Source of the DNA: Clostridiales bacterium
GTDB taxonomy: Bacteria; Bacillota; Clostridia; Oscillospirales; CAG-272
NCBI GenBank assembly: GCA_022791685.1
Contig: JAAVZO010000037.1
Location: forward strand, 1-59,655
Direction: 5' to 3'
Length of the DNA stretch: 59,655 nt
Part shown: one piece after another, positions 8,549-16,577 of the stretch
Position numbering within the stretch: position 1 is the first letter of the stretch
Layout: every line of letters starts with the position of its first letter
Translations under genes and position numbers: made by a program
Notes under the pieces: generated by a model
Seen by the model: the letters and a program-made list of their open reading frames with translations, nothing else
Told to the model about the DNA's origin: nothing
The model's database searches: none

Positions 8549-10015
8549 ATGAAGAAAAAATATATTGCAAAGCTGCTTACACTTGCTATAATGCTTAGTA
8601 CGCTGACAACGGTAGCTTCGTGCGGCAATGAAATGAAAACGCCGAACGACGTGGATAGTACTAACACGAACGATACCGGCGACAGTTCGGATACGACCGC
8701 AGCCGAAGATGATAATGCGCCGGAGATCAAAGACTTTGGAGGCGCGGACTTCAACATACTTTTGTGGAATCTTAGCAAGTTGGCGTATACTGAGGAGAAT
8801 GGTGATGTCATAAATGACGCAACCTATCGGCGTAATGCCAAAGTTCAAGAGCTGTATAATGTCAATTTCAAGTATGACGTGCGCGACATTCAGCATCCGG
8901 CGAACTATGGCGATTGGCTCGGTATTCTTACCTCGAGCATAATGGCTGACGACGATGCCTATCAGTTAGCCGGCGGATATGCCTATCGTTTGGCTTCGGA
9001 TTCCCTTAACGGCAATTTCCAGAACCTCAACGACAACCCAAACATAGACTTTTCGCAGCCGTGGTGGCCGTCAAACCTGCTCGAAGTGGCAAATTTAGGC
9101 GGAAATATGACTATAGCCTTCGGAAATATGGACAGTGAATTTTACAATGTCAATTACGCGGTATATTTCAATAAAAAATTAGCCGAAGAATATTCTATAA
9201 CTGATCTGTACGATTCCGTATATGACGGAAGCTGGACTGTGGATAAGCTTTTTAAATACGCACAGGATGGTGCGCGTGACTTAAACGGCGATCAGGTCAT
9301 TGATGATAACGACCGTTATGGCTGGATATCTGAATGGAATATGGCGATCGACGCATTTATTACTGCTGGAGACATAAAAATAACGGAATATGACAGCGAT
9401 CATAATCCCAAACTTGTCGGACTGACAGAGAGATACGTTGATCTTCAGCAGAAGCTATCGAGCTTTATTTATAATTCCGGCGCGGTTAGCTATAAGACAG
9501 AGAGCGATCAGATAGATCTGTTTATGAACGGGCAGGGACTATTTTTAGGAACAAAGCTTGGTAACGCGCATACAATGCGTGAAATGAACGACGATTTCGG
9601 AATACTTCCATATCCGAAATACGATGAGGCGCAGGAGGATTATTATACTTACAATGCCTGCGGAAACAGCACGGGATATATCATTCCGATAACTGCTGAC
9701 GGCGATATGGCGGGAGCTATACTCGAGGCGCTCGCGTATTACGGCTGGCGCGATATTCGTCCTGAATATATCGAGAGAGCGCTAAAGGGAAAGAGCGCGC
9801 GTGATGATGAGTCAGCCGCTATGCTTGATATGATATTTGACAATATAGCTTTTGAATTCACTAATGTATATGCGTATGCTTTCGGCGATGAGAAATCACC
9901 GACGCTATACATGAGATTAGCGACAAAGCAGAAAAAAGAGCTGAGCTCAATGTGGGCGGCGAATGAGAAGTCGAATAATGAGACGATGGAAAGGCTGATA
10001 AATTCGCTGAAGTAA
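8549..10015 (+). CDS. Extracellular solute-binding lipoprotein
   Basis: A 488-residue lipoprotein: charged start, hydrophobic segment and lipobox ending in Cys25 (TVASCG), then a Ser/Thr/Asp linker. The mature part has the family 1 solute-binding pattern (FNILLWN near 68-74, a paired domain, and a C-terminal SARDDESAAMLDMIFDNI shared with the three relatives in the window). A calcium-loop-like DLNGDQVIDDNDR occurs at 244-256. GGAGG precedes the ATG at 8549. No permease or ATPase is nearby, so it either serves a transporter encoded elsewhere or acts as a binding or sensing protein. Expression is probably switched by the divergent AraC gene. The ligand, probably a carbohydrate, is unknown. Confidence 0.85.
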   Translation: MKKKYIAKLLTLAIMLSTLTTVASCGNEMKTPNDVDSTNTNDTGDSSDTTAAEDDNAPEIKDFGGADFNILLWNLSKLAYTEENGDVINDATYRRNAKVQELYNVNFKYDVRDIQHPANYGDWLGILTSSIMADDDAYQLAGGYAYRLASDSLNGNFQNLNDNPNIDFSQPWWPSNLLEVANLGGNMTIAFGNMDSEFYNVNYAVYFNKKLAEEYSITDLYDSVYDGSWTVDKLFKYAQDGARDLNGDQVIDDNDRYGWISEWNMAIDAFITAGDIKITEYDSDHNPKLVGLTERYVDLQQKLSSFIYNSGAVSYKTESDQIDLFMNGQGLFLGTKLGNAHTMREMNDDFGILPYPKYDEAQEDYYTYNACGNSTGYIIPITADGDMAGAILEALAYYGWRDIRPEYIERALKGKSARDDESAAMLDMIFDNIAFEFTNVYAYAFGDEKSPTLYMRLATKQKKELSSMWAANEKSNNETMERLINSLK

Positions 10016-10032
10016 TTTAATATAGCAAATAT

Positions 10033-10060
10033 AAAATCCGCTCAATATCGAGCGGATTTT
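10033..10060 (+). terminator. Terminator of solute-binding protein gene
   Basis: Hairpin AAAATCCGCTC / GAGCGGATTTT right after the stop codon at 10015. Confidence 0.8.
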
Positions 10061-10183
10061 GTATTTTCACTTGTCATAACAGAGAGTGCAGCGTGTCGGA
10101 TTCGATACAAAATATTTTAAAAATTAATACACTCATATCTGAACTCCCCTTTAGATTATTATATCATAATTCCGAGAGAAATA

Positions 10184-10219
10184 AAAATAAGCCGTAAGGC
10201 ATCCCTACGGCTTATTTTT
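10184..10219 (-). terminator. Terminator downstream of tRNA-Ser
   Basis: Hairpin ATAAGCCGTA / TACGGCTTAT with T-runs on both sides, 20 bases past the tRNA 3' end on the minus strand. Confidence 0.75.
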
Positions 10220-10238
10220 GTGCGGACATAAGCCGCTT

Positions 10239-10327
10239 TGGCGGAGAGGGCGGGATTCGAACCCGCGTGCGATTTCTCGCAAACTGATTTCGAGTCAGCC
10301 CCGTTATGACCACTTCGATACCTCTCC
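10239..10327 (-). tRNA. tRNA-Ser (anticodon CGA)
   Basis: The minus strand folds as a class II tRNA: acceptor GGAGAGG pairs with CCTCTCC, followed by discriminator G and an encoded CCA. The anticodon loop CTCGAAA has CGA at 10292-10290, reading UCG. A long variable arm (TTTGCGAGAAATCGCA) and the T-arm GGGTTCGAATCCC complete a serine tRNA. Confidence 0.95.
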
Positions 10328-10352
10328 ATATCAAACTTATGTTGACTTATAT

Positions 10353-10381
10353 ATTATATCACATCCGCGTTCTTTTGTCAA
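10353..10381 (-). promoter_or_regulatory. Promoter of tRNA-Ser
   Basis: On the minus strand TTGACA (10381-10376), a 17-base spacer and TATAAT (10358-10353), a consensus sigma-A promoter. Confidence 0.85.
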
Positions 10382-10454
10382 TAGGTATCTGCAATTTTTT
10401 TGAATTTTCTCAAAAAATATTTTTCGTTTTTTTCGAAAATATTTGAAAACCCTC

Positions 10455-10503
10455 TTGACAAACGGGAAAAAATGTAGTATAATAAATGTGTACCAAAAAG
10501 GTA
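10455..10503 (+). promoter_or_regulatory. Promoter and candidate operator of the Rrf2-rubrerythrin operon
   Basis: TTGACA (10455-10460), a 17-base spacer and TATAAT (10478-10483) form a consensus promoter. A dyad TACC-AAAAA-GGTA (10491-10503) sits at the expected transcription start, so a protein bound there would block initiation. The adjacent Rrf2 protein is the obvious candidate for autoregulation. Confidence 0.7.
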
Positions 10504-10522
10504 TGAATTGAGGTGCCGATCA

Positions 10523-10963
10523 ATGAGGATAACTCAAGAGGCGGATTACGCACTGAGAATCGTTTATCAACTCGCACGTGATAACTGTATCAAGGACGCA
10601 AAGGCTATCGCCGAAGCTGTCAATGTGCCGGAACGCTTTACTGTTAAAATACTGCGCAAATTAGTGCTCAATAAAATAGTAAGGTCGCGGAAGGGCGCTC
10701 AGGGCGGCTACGAGCTTGAAGCTAAGCCGGAGGATATAAGCATGAAGCGCATAGTTGAAATAATCGACGGACCGCTCGTGATTTCCCGCTGCCTTGATTC
10801 GTCTTACGAATGTTCGCGTAACGGCGACAACAAAAAGTGCTGCACGTTTCATCTCGTTTTTGACAAGATCAACAGCAGTATAATGGAAAAGCTCGATTCG
10901 ATCACGCTCGACATGATAGTCAGCGAATCGGTCGGCATTGATGATATCTTATCTAAAATCTAA
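10523..10963 (+). CDS. Rrf2-family redox/iron-sulfur regulator
   Basis: A 146-residue winged-helix protein opening [18 protein letters not shown], the classic Rrf2 start, with recognition-helix region [20 protein letters not shown] and the [14 protein letters not shown] wing. Four Cys (C90, C97, C106, C107) lie in the loop where IscR/NsrR-type members bind an iron-sulfur cluster, though the spacing differs from IscR. The start at 10523 follows GAGGTG. It is 26 bases upstream of the reverse rubrerythrin gene and is probably cotranscribed, so the likely role is derepression of peroxide or oxygen defence. Confidence 0.85.
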   Translation: MRITQEADYALRIVYQLARDNCIKDAKAIAEAVNVPERFTVKILRKLVLNKIVRSRKGAQGGYELEAKPEDISMKRIVEIIDGPLVISRCLDSSYECSRNGDNKKCCTFHLVFDKINSSIMEKLDSITLDMIVSESVGIDDILSKI

Positions 10964-10989
10964 TTATTTATATACGGAGGAAAATTATT

Positions 10990-11535
10990 ATGGCAAAGTA
11001 TATCTGCAAAATCTGTGGTTATGTTCACGAGGGTGACGCGGCTCCCGAAAAATGTCCGCAGTGCAAGGCTCCCGCTTCTAAGTTCGAAAAGGTAGAAGAT
11101 ACCGCTATGGCATGGGCTGCTGAGCACTCTGTAGGCGTTGCTCAGGGCGTTTCTGAGGAAATCATCGAAGGTCTCCGCGCTAACTTCAACGGCGAGTGCA
11201 CTGAAGTTGGTATGTACCTCGCTATGGCAAGAGTTGCTTATCGTGAGGGCTACGCTGAGATCGGCGCTTACTGGGAAAAGGCTGCTTACGAAGAAGCTGA
11301 GCACGCTGCTAAGTTCGCTGAGCTCCTCGGCGAAGTTATCACCGACTCCACCAAGAAGAACCTCGAAATGCGCGTAGAGGCTGAAAACGGCGCTACCGCT
11401 GGTAAGACCGCTCTCGCTAAGCTCGCTAAGGAAGCTGGTCTCGACGCTATCCACGACACCGTTCACGAAATGGCTCGCGACGAAGCAAGACACGGCAAGG
11501 CATTCAAGGGTCTGCTCGACAGATATTTCGGCTAA
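10990..11535 (+). CDS. Reverse rubrerythrin (rubredoxin-diiron peroxidase)
   Basis: A 181-residue protein with an N-terminal rubredoxin domain (C6xxC9G and C22PQC25) followed by a ferritin-like four-helix domain. Diiron ligands are seen in ECTE (69-72), EEAEH (101-105) and DEARH (164-168). This domain order is the reverse of classical rubrerythrin. Such proteins reduce hydrogen peroxide and oxygen in Clostridia using electrons from NADH via rubredoxin reductase. Codon use is strongly biased toward GCT, AAG and CTC compared with neighbours, which suggests high expression. It follows the Rrf2 gene with a GGAGG site. Confidence 0.92.
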   Translation: MAKYICKICGYVHEGDAAPEKCPQCKAPASKFEKVEDTAMAWAAEHSVGVAQGVSEEIIEGLRANFNGECTEVGMYLAMARVAYREGYAEIGAYWEKAAYEEAEHAAKFAELLGEVITDSTKKNLEMRVEAENGATAGKTALAKLAKEAGLDAIHDTVHEMARDEARHGKAFKGLLDRYFG

Positions 11536-11551
11536 TATTATAATATAGCAG

Positions 11552-11582
11552 GGAATCGTACCGACATGGTGCGATTCCTTTT
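11552..11582 (+). terminator. Terminator of rubrerythrin operon
   Basis: Hairpin GGAATCGTACC-GACA-TGGTGCGATTCC followed by TTTTATTT. Confidence 0.8.
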
Positions 11583-11601
11583 ATTTATCTCATAATATGA
11601 A

Positions 11602-11629
11602 AACTGCCTCGGATTTTTCCGAGGCAGTT
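11602..11629 (-). terminator. Terminator of leftward solute-binding protein operon
   Basis: Perfect stem AACTGCCTCGGA / TCCGAGGCAGTT directly downstream of the minus-strand gene ending at 11652. Confidence 0.75.
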
Positions 11630-11651
11630 CGTATATTTACTGGATATAATA

Positions 11652-13136
11652 TTAGTCAAGCTCTCTAAGTGTTTCGAGAGTGGTGTTGAGCTTTTCCTGC
11701 CACTGTGGCATATTAGTTGCCATGTTGGATGCCCAGCCGCTATTCAATCCTGCGATAAAGCCCTTGAAGCTGTTCTGCGGGTCACCAATTGCCATGGTGA
11801 ACGATGTACCAAAGCTAAAGGTTACCGACTCTTTGATTATATCAAACATCCGCGAAGTTTCGTCGTCACGCGAATACTTGACCTTGAGCGCGGTCTCAAA
11901 GTATGCCGGAGATACACCGCGGTAGCTCTCGGAAGCGAAGCACTCGAGTACTGCTGCTGACATATTGGGGTCTGCGGCAGTTTTCGGAATGCAGAAGCTT
12001 GAGTAGGTCGCACGTGCGGTAGTACGGTAGTTTGTTTGATTTTCATCGTATTTAGGCATAGGAATTACGCCATAGTCAAACGCGCTGATTTCACGGTAGC
12101 TGTTAGTATCCTTGAATTCACCGGTAATGAAGAGCGATCTTCCTTCTCGGAATACATCTATATGCTCGTTGTTGTCTTGACCGTGAGTTCTGAACTCGTT
12201 GTTGTCCTTGAACAGCGAGATAAGCTTTTCAACTGCATCAGTTGCTCTCTCGTTATCAAATACGAATGTTGACGGATATCCGTTATCATATTCGAGAATC
12301 TGGAGATTGAAAGAATCAATAAATCCATACAGCTGGTTCCAGCTTCCGGTTATGAATCCGAAACGGTCGCCAACCGACTTGAGTCCGTCACCGTCAAGGT
12401 CCTGATATACGTCCTTAGTAAGCTCGACTACCTTATCGATAGTCCATTCACCGTTGTTGACGATTTCGTACATATTAGGTACATTAAACTCCTCGCAGAG
12501 CTGCTTGTTGTAGAATACGCACATCATACCGTTGATGAGTCCAAGTGAAGCGTCGCCCGATGCAAAGTAGAGTTTGTCATCAACTGCGAGCTCATCAAGA
12601 AGTCCTCTTGCCCACCACGGCTTGTCAAAGTCAACATAATCGAGAGTGTTGAGGTCGGTCAGAAGTCCTTCTATCGTAAGAGTTGCAAGCTGGTTCGAAA
12701 GGACTGCACAGAGGTCGTACTCGCCGTCGTTCGCCATTACGCTGTTGCGGATAGCGCCGTTCATAGTTTCACGACCTGCCCAGTCGCCAGCTATCGGGAT
12801 AAAGTTGAGCGACACTTTAAGTCTGTCCTCGACCTTGCGGTTACGGTTAAAGAGCGCGTCGTCAACGATTTCACCGGTTGCTTCCTCAACGAAAAACTCA
12901 GTATTGGCAACGTCCTCACGAATCAGCATATTGAAGGTCTTGCCGCCATAGTTGATGTCAGCGGGAAGGGAATCGAGCATGAAACCATTTGAATCGTGGT
13001 CTGTGTCGACAGGTGTTGTGTCAGAAGAGTCAGAAGGTTTTGTGTCTTTAGTGCTTCCCGAATCGTCGCCGCATGATGCGAGTGCGGTCGTCATCATTGC
13101 TGCGAGAAGGAAGTAGGAAATGAGTTTCTTTTTCAT
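11652..13136 (-). CDS. Extracellular solute-binding lipoprotein (paralog 1 of tandem pair)
   Basis: A 494-residue lipoprotein with signal peptide and lipobox Cys22 (TALASCG), a Ser/Thr/Asp linker and a solute-binding core (GGKTFNMLIRED, FDKPWWARGLLDEL, FASGDASLGLINGMMCVFYN). It has the calcium-loop-like DLDGDGLKSVGDR and the conserved C-terminal KYSRDDETSRMFDIIKES. It is closely similar to the frameshifted gene upstream, indicating tandem duplication. Both follow an FAD-oxidoreductase gene in one leftward unit with no ABC permease. The start at 13136 has GGGAG upstream. Ligand unknown; one hypothesis is that the oxidoreductase acts on the compound bound. Confidence 0.85.
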   Translation of the reverse strand: MKKKLISYFLLAAMMTTALASCGDDSGSTKDTKPSDSSDTTPVDTDHDSNGFMLDSLPADINYGGKTFNMLIREDVANTEFFVEEATGEIVDDALFNRNRKVEDRLKVSLNFIPIAGDWAGRETMNGAIRNSVMANDGEYDLCAVLSNQLATLTIEGLLTDLNTLDYVDFDKPWWARGLLDELAVDDKLYFASGDASLGLINGMMCVFYNKQLCEEFNVPNMYEIVNNGEWTIDKVVELTKDVYQDLDGDGLKSVGDRFGFITGSWNQLYGFIDSFNLQILEYDNGYPSTFVFDNERATDAVEKLISLFKDNNEFRTHGQDNNEHIDVFREGRSLFITGEFKDTNSYREISAFDYGVIPMPKYDENQTNYRTTARATYSSFCIPKTAADPNMSAAVLECFASESYRGVSPAYFETALKVKYSRDDETSRMFDIIKESVTFSFGTSFTMAIGDPQNSFKGFIAGLNSGWASNMATNMPQWQEKLNTTLETLRELD

Positions 13137-13274
13137 CTTTGGTTCTCCCTTTATAATAAAATTTATTTAAAGCTTTGTAGTTGATCTACAAAACTCAATA
13201 TATATTTGATAACTGTCAAAGTCAGCCGGAGATTCCAAAGCAGAAGCTCATTTCCCATGGAAAAAATTCTCGAG

Positions 13275-14763
13275 TTATTGAAGTTCCTTCAATTTTTCAA
13301 GAGTTTCGTCAAGTTTCTGCTGAGCCACAGGCATCCATGATGCCATATTTGAGCTCCAGCCGTCCTTCAGATCTGCTACAAATATTTTGAATGCACTTTG
13401 CGGGTCGTTTATTATCGAAGTAAACGATGACGCAAAGTTAAAAGTTACGGAATTTTTTATTAAATCAAACATCTGCGAGGTCTCGTCGTCGCGCGAATAC
13501 TTGACCTTTAAGGCTGTCTCGAAATATGTCGGAGACACGCTGCGGTAGCTTTCGGACGCAAAGCATTCGAGCACTGCTGCCGACATATCCGGATCGACTG
13601 CGGTTATCGGTATGCAGAAGCTTGAATAGGTCGCGCGTGCAGCGGTACGATAATTCTCCTGTAAGGTGTTCAGCTTAGGGAAGGGAATTACGCCGTAATC
13701 GAACGCGCTTACCTCGCGGTATTTATTTGTATCCTTGAATTCACCGGTCGTGAAGAGCACGCGGCCGTCGTGAAATTCATCTGTGTAAATGCCGTCATTA
13801 GCCTGCGCTGTGGTAATAAAAGAGTCATTGTCCTTGAAAAGCGATACGAGCTTTTCGACTGCGTTTACGGTTTTCTCATTGTCAAATACAAACTTTGACG
13901 GATAGCCGTCACTGTCCTTTTCGAGCACCGGAAGCTCAAATGAATCGATAAATCCATACAGCTGATTCCAGCTTCCCATGGTGAATCCGAAACGGTCGCC
14001 GGTCGATTTTATACCGTCGTTGTTTAGATCCTGATATACGTCTTTGGTCAATTCGGCAGCTTTATCTATCGTCCATTCACCATTGCTGACGATCTCGTAC
14101 ATATTAGGTACATTGAACTCTTCGCAGAGCCGCTTGTTGTAGAATACGCACATCATGCCGTTGATGAGTCCGAGCGACGCGTCGCCTGAAGCGAAGTAGA
14201 GCTTATTATCAATTGTAAGTTCGTCGAGCAGTCCGTTCGCCCACCATGGCTTGTCAAATTCGAGATAGTCAAGCGTGTTCAGGTTTGTGAGTATTCCTTC
14301 AATTGCAAGGGACGCTAACTGATTTGAAAGCACTGCGCAAATGTCGTATGCGCCGTCGTTTGCCATGACGCTTTGGCGGATAGCGCCGTTAAAAATGCTG
14401 CTTTCTGCCCATTCACCCGGAAGTTCAATGAAATTAAGCGTAACTCCGAGTCTGTCTTCGACTTTGCGATTGCGCTTATACAGCGCATCATCGACGATAT
14501 CGCCGGTTTCATCCTCAACGTAAAACTCGCTTGCCGCGATAGCTTCGCGCACCAAAATATTAACCGTTTTGTTTGCGAAGTTTACATCAGACGGGATCGA
14601 GTCGAGGAGGAAACCGTTGGAATCATGGTTCGTGTCGACAGATTCTACATCTGAATTTTGCGGGGGGGGGGGTATCTATCGGATTATTTTTATCCGAACA
14701 GGATACAAGGGCTCCCGCCAGCATTGCAGCGAGAAGAGAGTAGGATACAAATTTTTTTGTCAT
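13275..14763 (-). pseudogene. Solute-binding lipoprotein, out of frame at an 11-base C tract (possibly phase-variable)
   Basis: The ATG at 14763 (AAGGAGT upstream) starts a lipoprotein leader, MTKKFVSYSLLAAML, with lipobox Cys22. At residue 31 the frame enters 11 consecutive C (14662-14672 on the plus strand) and stops after 46 codons. The rest of the protein (SDVESVDTNHDSNG, then VNILVREAIAASEFYVEDE to the end) is fully open in the frame reached if the tract had 10 (or 7 or 13) C. With 10 C the product would be 495 residues, matching the 494-residue paralog downstream. The body is undamaged, so this may be a slippage-controlled ON/OFF gene, or a homopolymer sequencing error, rather than an old pseudogene. 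Confidence 0.75.
14662..14672. repeat. Homopolymer tract G11 (C11 in coding strand)
   Basis: Eleven G on the plus strand inside the lipoprotein linker; sets the reading frame of the gene at 13275-14763. Confidence 0.9.
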
Positions 14764-14831
14764 TTTTTAGACTCCTTTTTTAATATTTGTAAGATACTGC
14801 GATTTTTTAGTACCTCACAGCAAGGGCATAC

Positions 14832-16175
14832 TTAATTAAAGTACGCGCCGTAGCTTCTTAATTTTTCGCGCAGCGCGTCGGTATCGACACTGTGTACGCT
14901 GATATTTCCGGCAGCCGACATCGCAGCGGCAAGTCCGGCGGCTTCACCAGTAGTCAGGCAGTTCGGCATTACGCGGACCGAACCGAGTATGCGGCGGTCA
15001 CACGAAATCATGCGTCCGGCTACGAGCAGATTCTCGAATCCCTTCGGAGTCAGGCAGCGGTAGGGAATACCGTGCGATTCACCCTTGCCGAAACGTGCGC
15101 AGAAGTTTGCGTCTGAAACGCCGTTCTTTTCGGATTCTTCGACTTCTTTCTTTGTGCGGTGAACGTCGAGGTAGTAGCTGTTGCGTGCGATCTCATCCGG
15201 GAAGGTAGCGCGAGTCAGATAGTCGTTTGCAGTCAGTGTGTAGTCGCATACGATACGTCTCGTCTCACGGATACCCATGAGCGGCGCAGTTTCGATAACA
15301 AATGCGTCAGCGAATGCTTCGGGGTAGTAGTCAGCGAGCGCCTTCGCGACTTCATGCGCCTTTTTGCGTCCGAGTGCATAAGCCTTCGAAAGACCTTCGG
15401 GCGAGGTGCCGTCAAATTCAGGAAGATGACCCGCATTGAAGCCGACTGCGCCTTTGCCGATTTTGTTGTTGCAGAGATGTGAGTCGGTGACATACGGATA
15501 CCTATCGTCTGCCTTTATCTTATGTATAGGCGAATCGGGGTTGTTGCTGTGAATATTTATTCCGTGTGAATAAGCGTCGTCGTCAACTCCGCCGAGCGAG
15601 AAGCAGTGGGTCGACATCTGAACTGCTGTCGGATCTCCGTTCATACCCATCTCGAACTCCGCACCTGCGAATGCCGACAAGTCGCCGTCTCCGGTGCAGT
15701 CGACATAGACTTTAGCGCTGTACGCTGACATTCCTGCCTTGTTTGTTACGATTATAGCGTTGATCTTACCGCTTGACGAATCTACATCCGATAGGACCGT
15801 ACCGAACAGTACCTCGACTCCGACCTCAGCCATAAGGTCATCGTAGATGACCTTCATCGACTCAGGATTTATCGGTACCCAGTCGAGCCGCTTCGGGTCT
15901 ACAAACGGTGTAGCTGTCTTGCTGAGATTTAAAATGCGTTCGGCAAGTCCGCAGTAGATGATTTTTTCTTTATCCGAGAACGGACACCACGCTGGTACCA
16001 TACCCATCGTGCTCATACCGCCGAGTGCGCCGGTAGCTTCGATAAGCAGAGTCTTAGCGCCTTCGCGGGCTGCGGAGTATGCGGCAGTAACGCCGGCAGG
16101 ACCACCGCCGACAACGATTACATCATAGCCGTCATGGAGCGTTATCTCACGCGGCTTCAGTTGATAAGTTGACAT
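14832..16175 (-). CDS. FAD-dependent oxidoreductase (PF12831-type)
   Basis: A 447-residue flavoenzyme. A dinucleotide-binding motif (VIVVGGGPAG, G23-G28) follows a short N-terminal strand, then LLIEATGALGGMSTMGMVPAW, the CTGDGDLSAFAGAEFE second FAD contact, and a C-terminal NLLVAGRMISCDRR with VRVMPNCLTTGEAAG closing the FAD site. This family oxidises small metabolites; its substrates are mostly unknown. There is no signal peptide. It is the first gene of a leftward unit with two solute-binding lipoproteins. An in-frame ATG at 16187 is also possible; 16175 is preferred because GAGG lies too close to the former. Confidence 0.82.
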   Translation of the reverse strand: MSTYQLKPREITLHDGYDVIVVGGGPAGVTAAYSAAREGAKTLLIEATGALGGMSTMGMVPAWCPFSDKEKIIYCGLAERILNLSKTATPFVDPKRLDWVPINPESMKVIYDDLMAEVGVEVLFGTVLSDVDSSSGKINAIIVTNKAGMSAYSAKVYVDCTGDGDLSAFAGAEFEMGMNGDPTAVQMSTHCFSLGGVDDDAYSHGINIHSNNPDSPIHKIKADDRYPYVTDSHLCNNKIGKGAVGFNAGHLPEFDGTSPEGLSKAYALGRKKAHEVAKALADYYPEAFADAFVIETAPLMGIRETRRIVCDYTLTANDYLTRATFPDEIARNSYYLDVHRTKKEVEESEKNGVSDANFCARFGKGESHGIPYRCLTPKGFENLLVAGRMISCDRRILGSVRVMPNCLTTGEAAGLAAAMSAAGNISVHSVDTDALREKLRSYGAYFN

Positions 16176-16290
16176 TAGAATTACCATGACCTCACGATAG
16201 TGAAGTCTACCTTGTTATATATTAGACTTGCTCGATTACCTTTCAAGCAGTTCCATTAGCAAACCTTGATCAAAATTAGCTCTTAAATAT

Positions 16291-16351
16291 ATTATATCAG
16301 AAATTTTCTAAAAAATATAGCGAAAATCAAGCCAAAAATATGAGAAATCAA
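16291..16351 (-). promoter_or_regulatory. Activator-type promoter of FAD-oxidoreductase unit
   Basis: On the minus strand TATAAT (16296-16291) lacks a good -35. Direct repeats TTGATTT occur with TTGA at 16351-16348 and 16330-16327, 21 bp apart, the proximal one starting 34 bp before the -10. This is the same geometry as at the two AraC-paired promoters. The regulator is not encoded next to it. Confidence 0.45.
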
Positions 16352-16375
16352 ACTTTTTTAGTTTTATTTATAAGA

Positions 16376-16577
16376 TAAATGTTTTCTGACTGTACCAAAT
16401 CGCGCGCTTCTGCATAATCTGTTAATACAGCGGTAACCTGTATTACAGTTCAGTCTGTATTACAGTGCTGAGATAGATTTTACCGCTGTGATACATAGCC
16501 AGCAAGTTTGACTATGTAGGATAATAATCAAATCTTCGATCATGATATCAAGATTATAGAAAGGTATGGTCATAACT
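16376..16577 (+). promoter_or_regulatory. Leader region of the Cys/Gly-rich gene with nested repeats
   Basis: The direct repeat CTGTATTACAG occurs at 16438-16448 and 16455-16465. Both copies lie inside an inverted repeat ACAGCGGTAA (16427-16436) / TTACCGCTGT (16480-16489). The arrangement could be an operator array or an RNA hairpin in a 5' leader. No clear promoter was found, and the rest of the 16188-16577 gap holds nothing else recognised apart from the leftward promoter. Confidence 0.4.

Noticed and set aside
11652-14763. Diversity-generating retroelement using the tandem solute-binding genes as template and variable repeat
   Set aside because: No reverse transcriptase is present, and the differences are spread over the whole genes, as for ordinary paralogs.
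16438-16465. CRISPR-like short repeats upstream of the Cys/Gly-rich gene
   Set aside because: Only two 11-base copies, 6 bases apart, with no spacer pattern and no cas genes.
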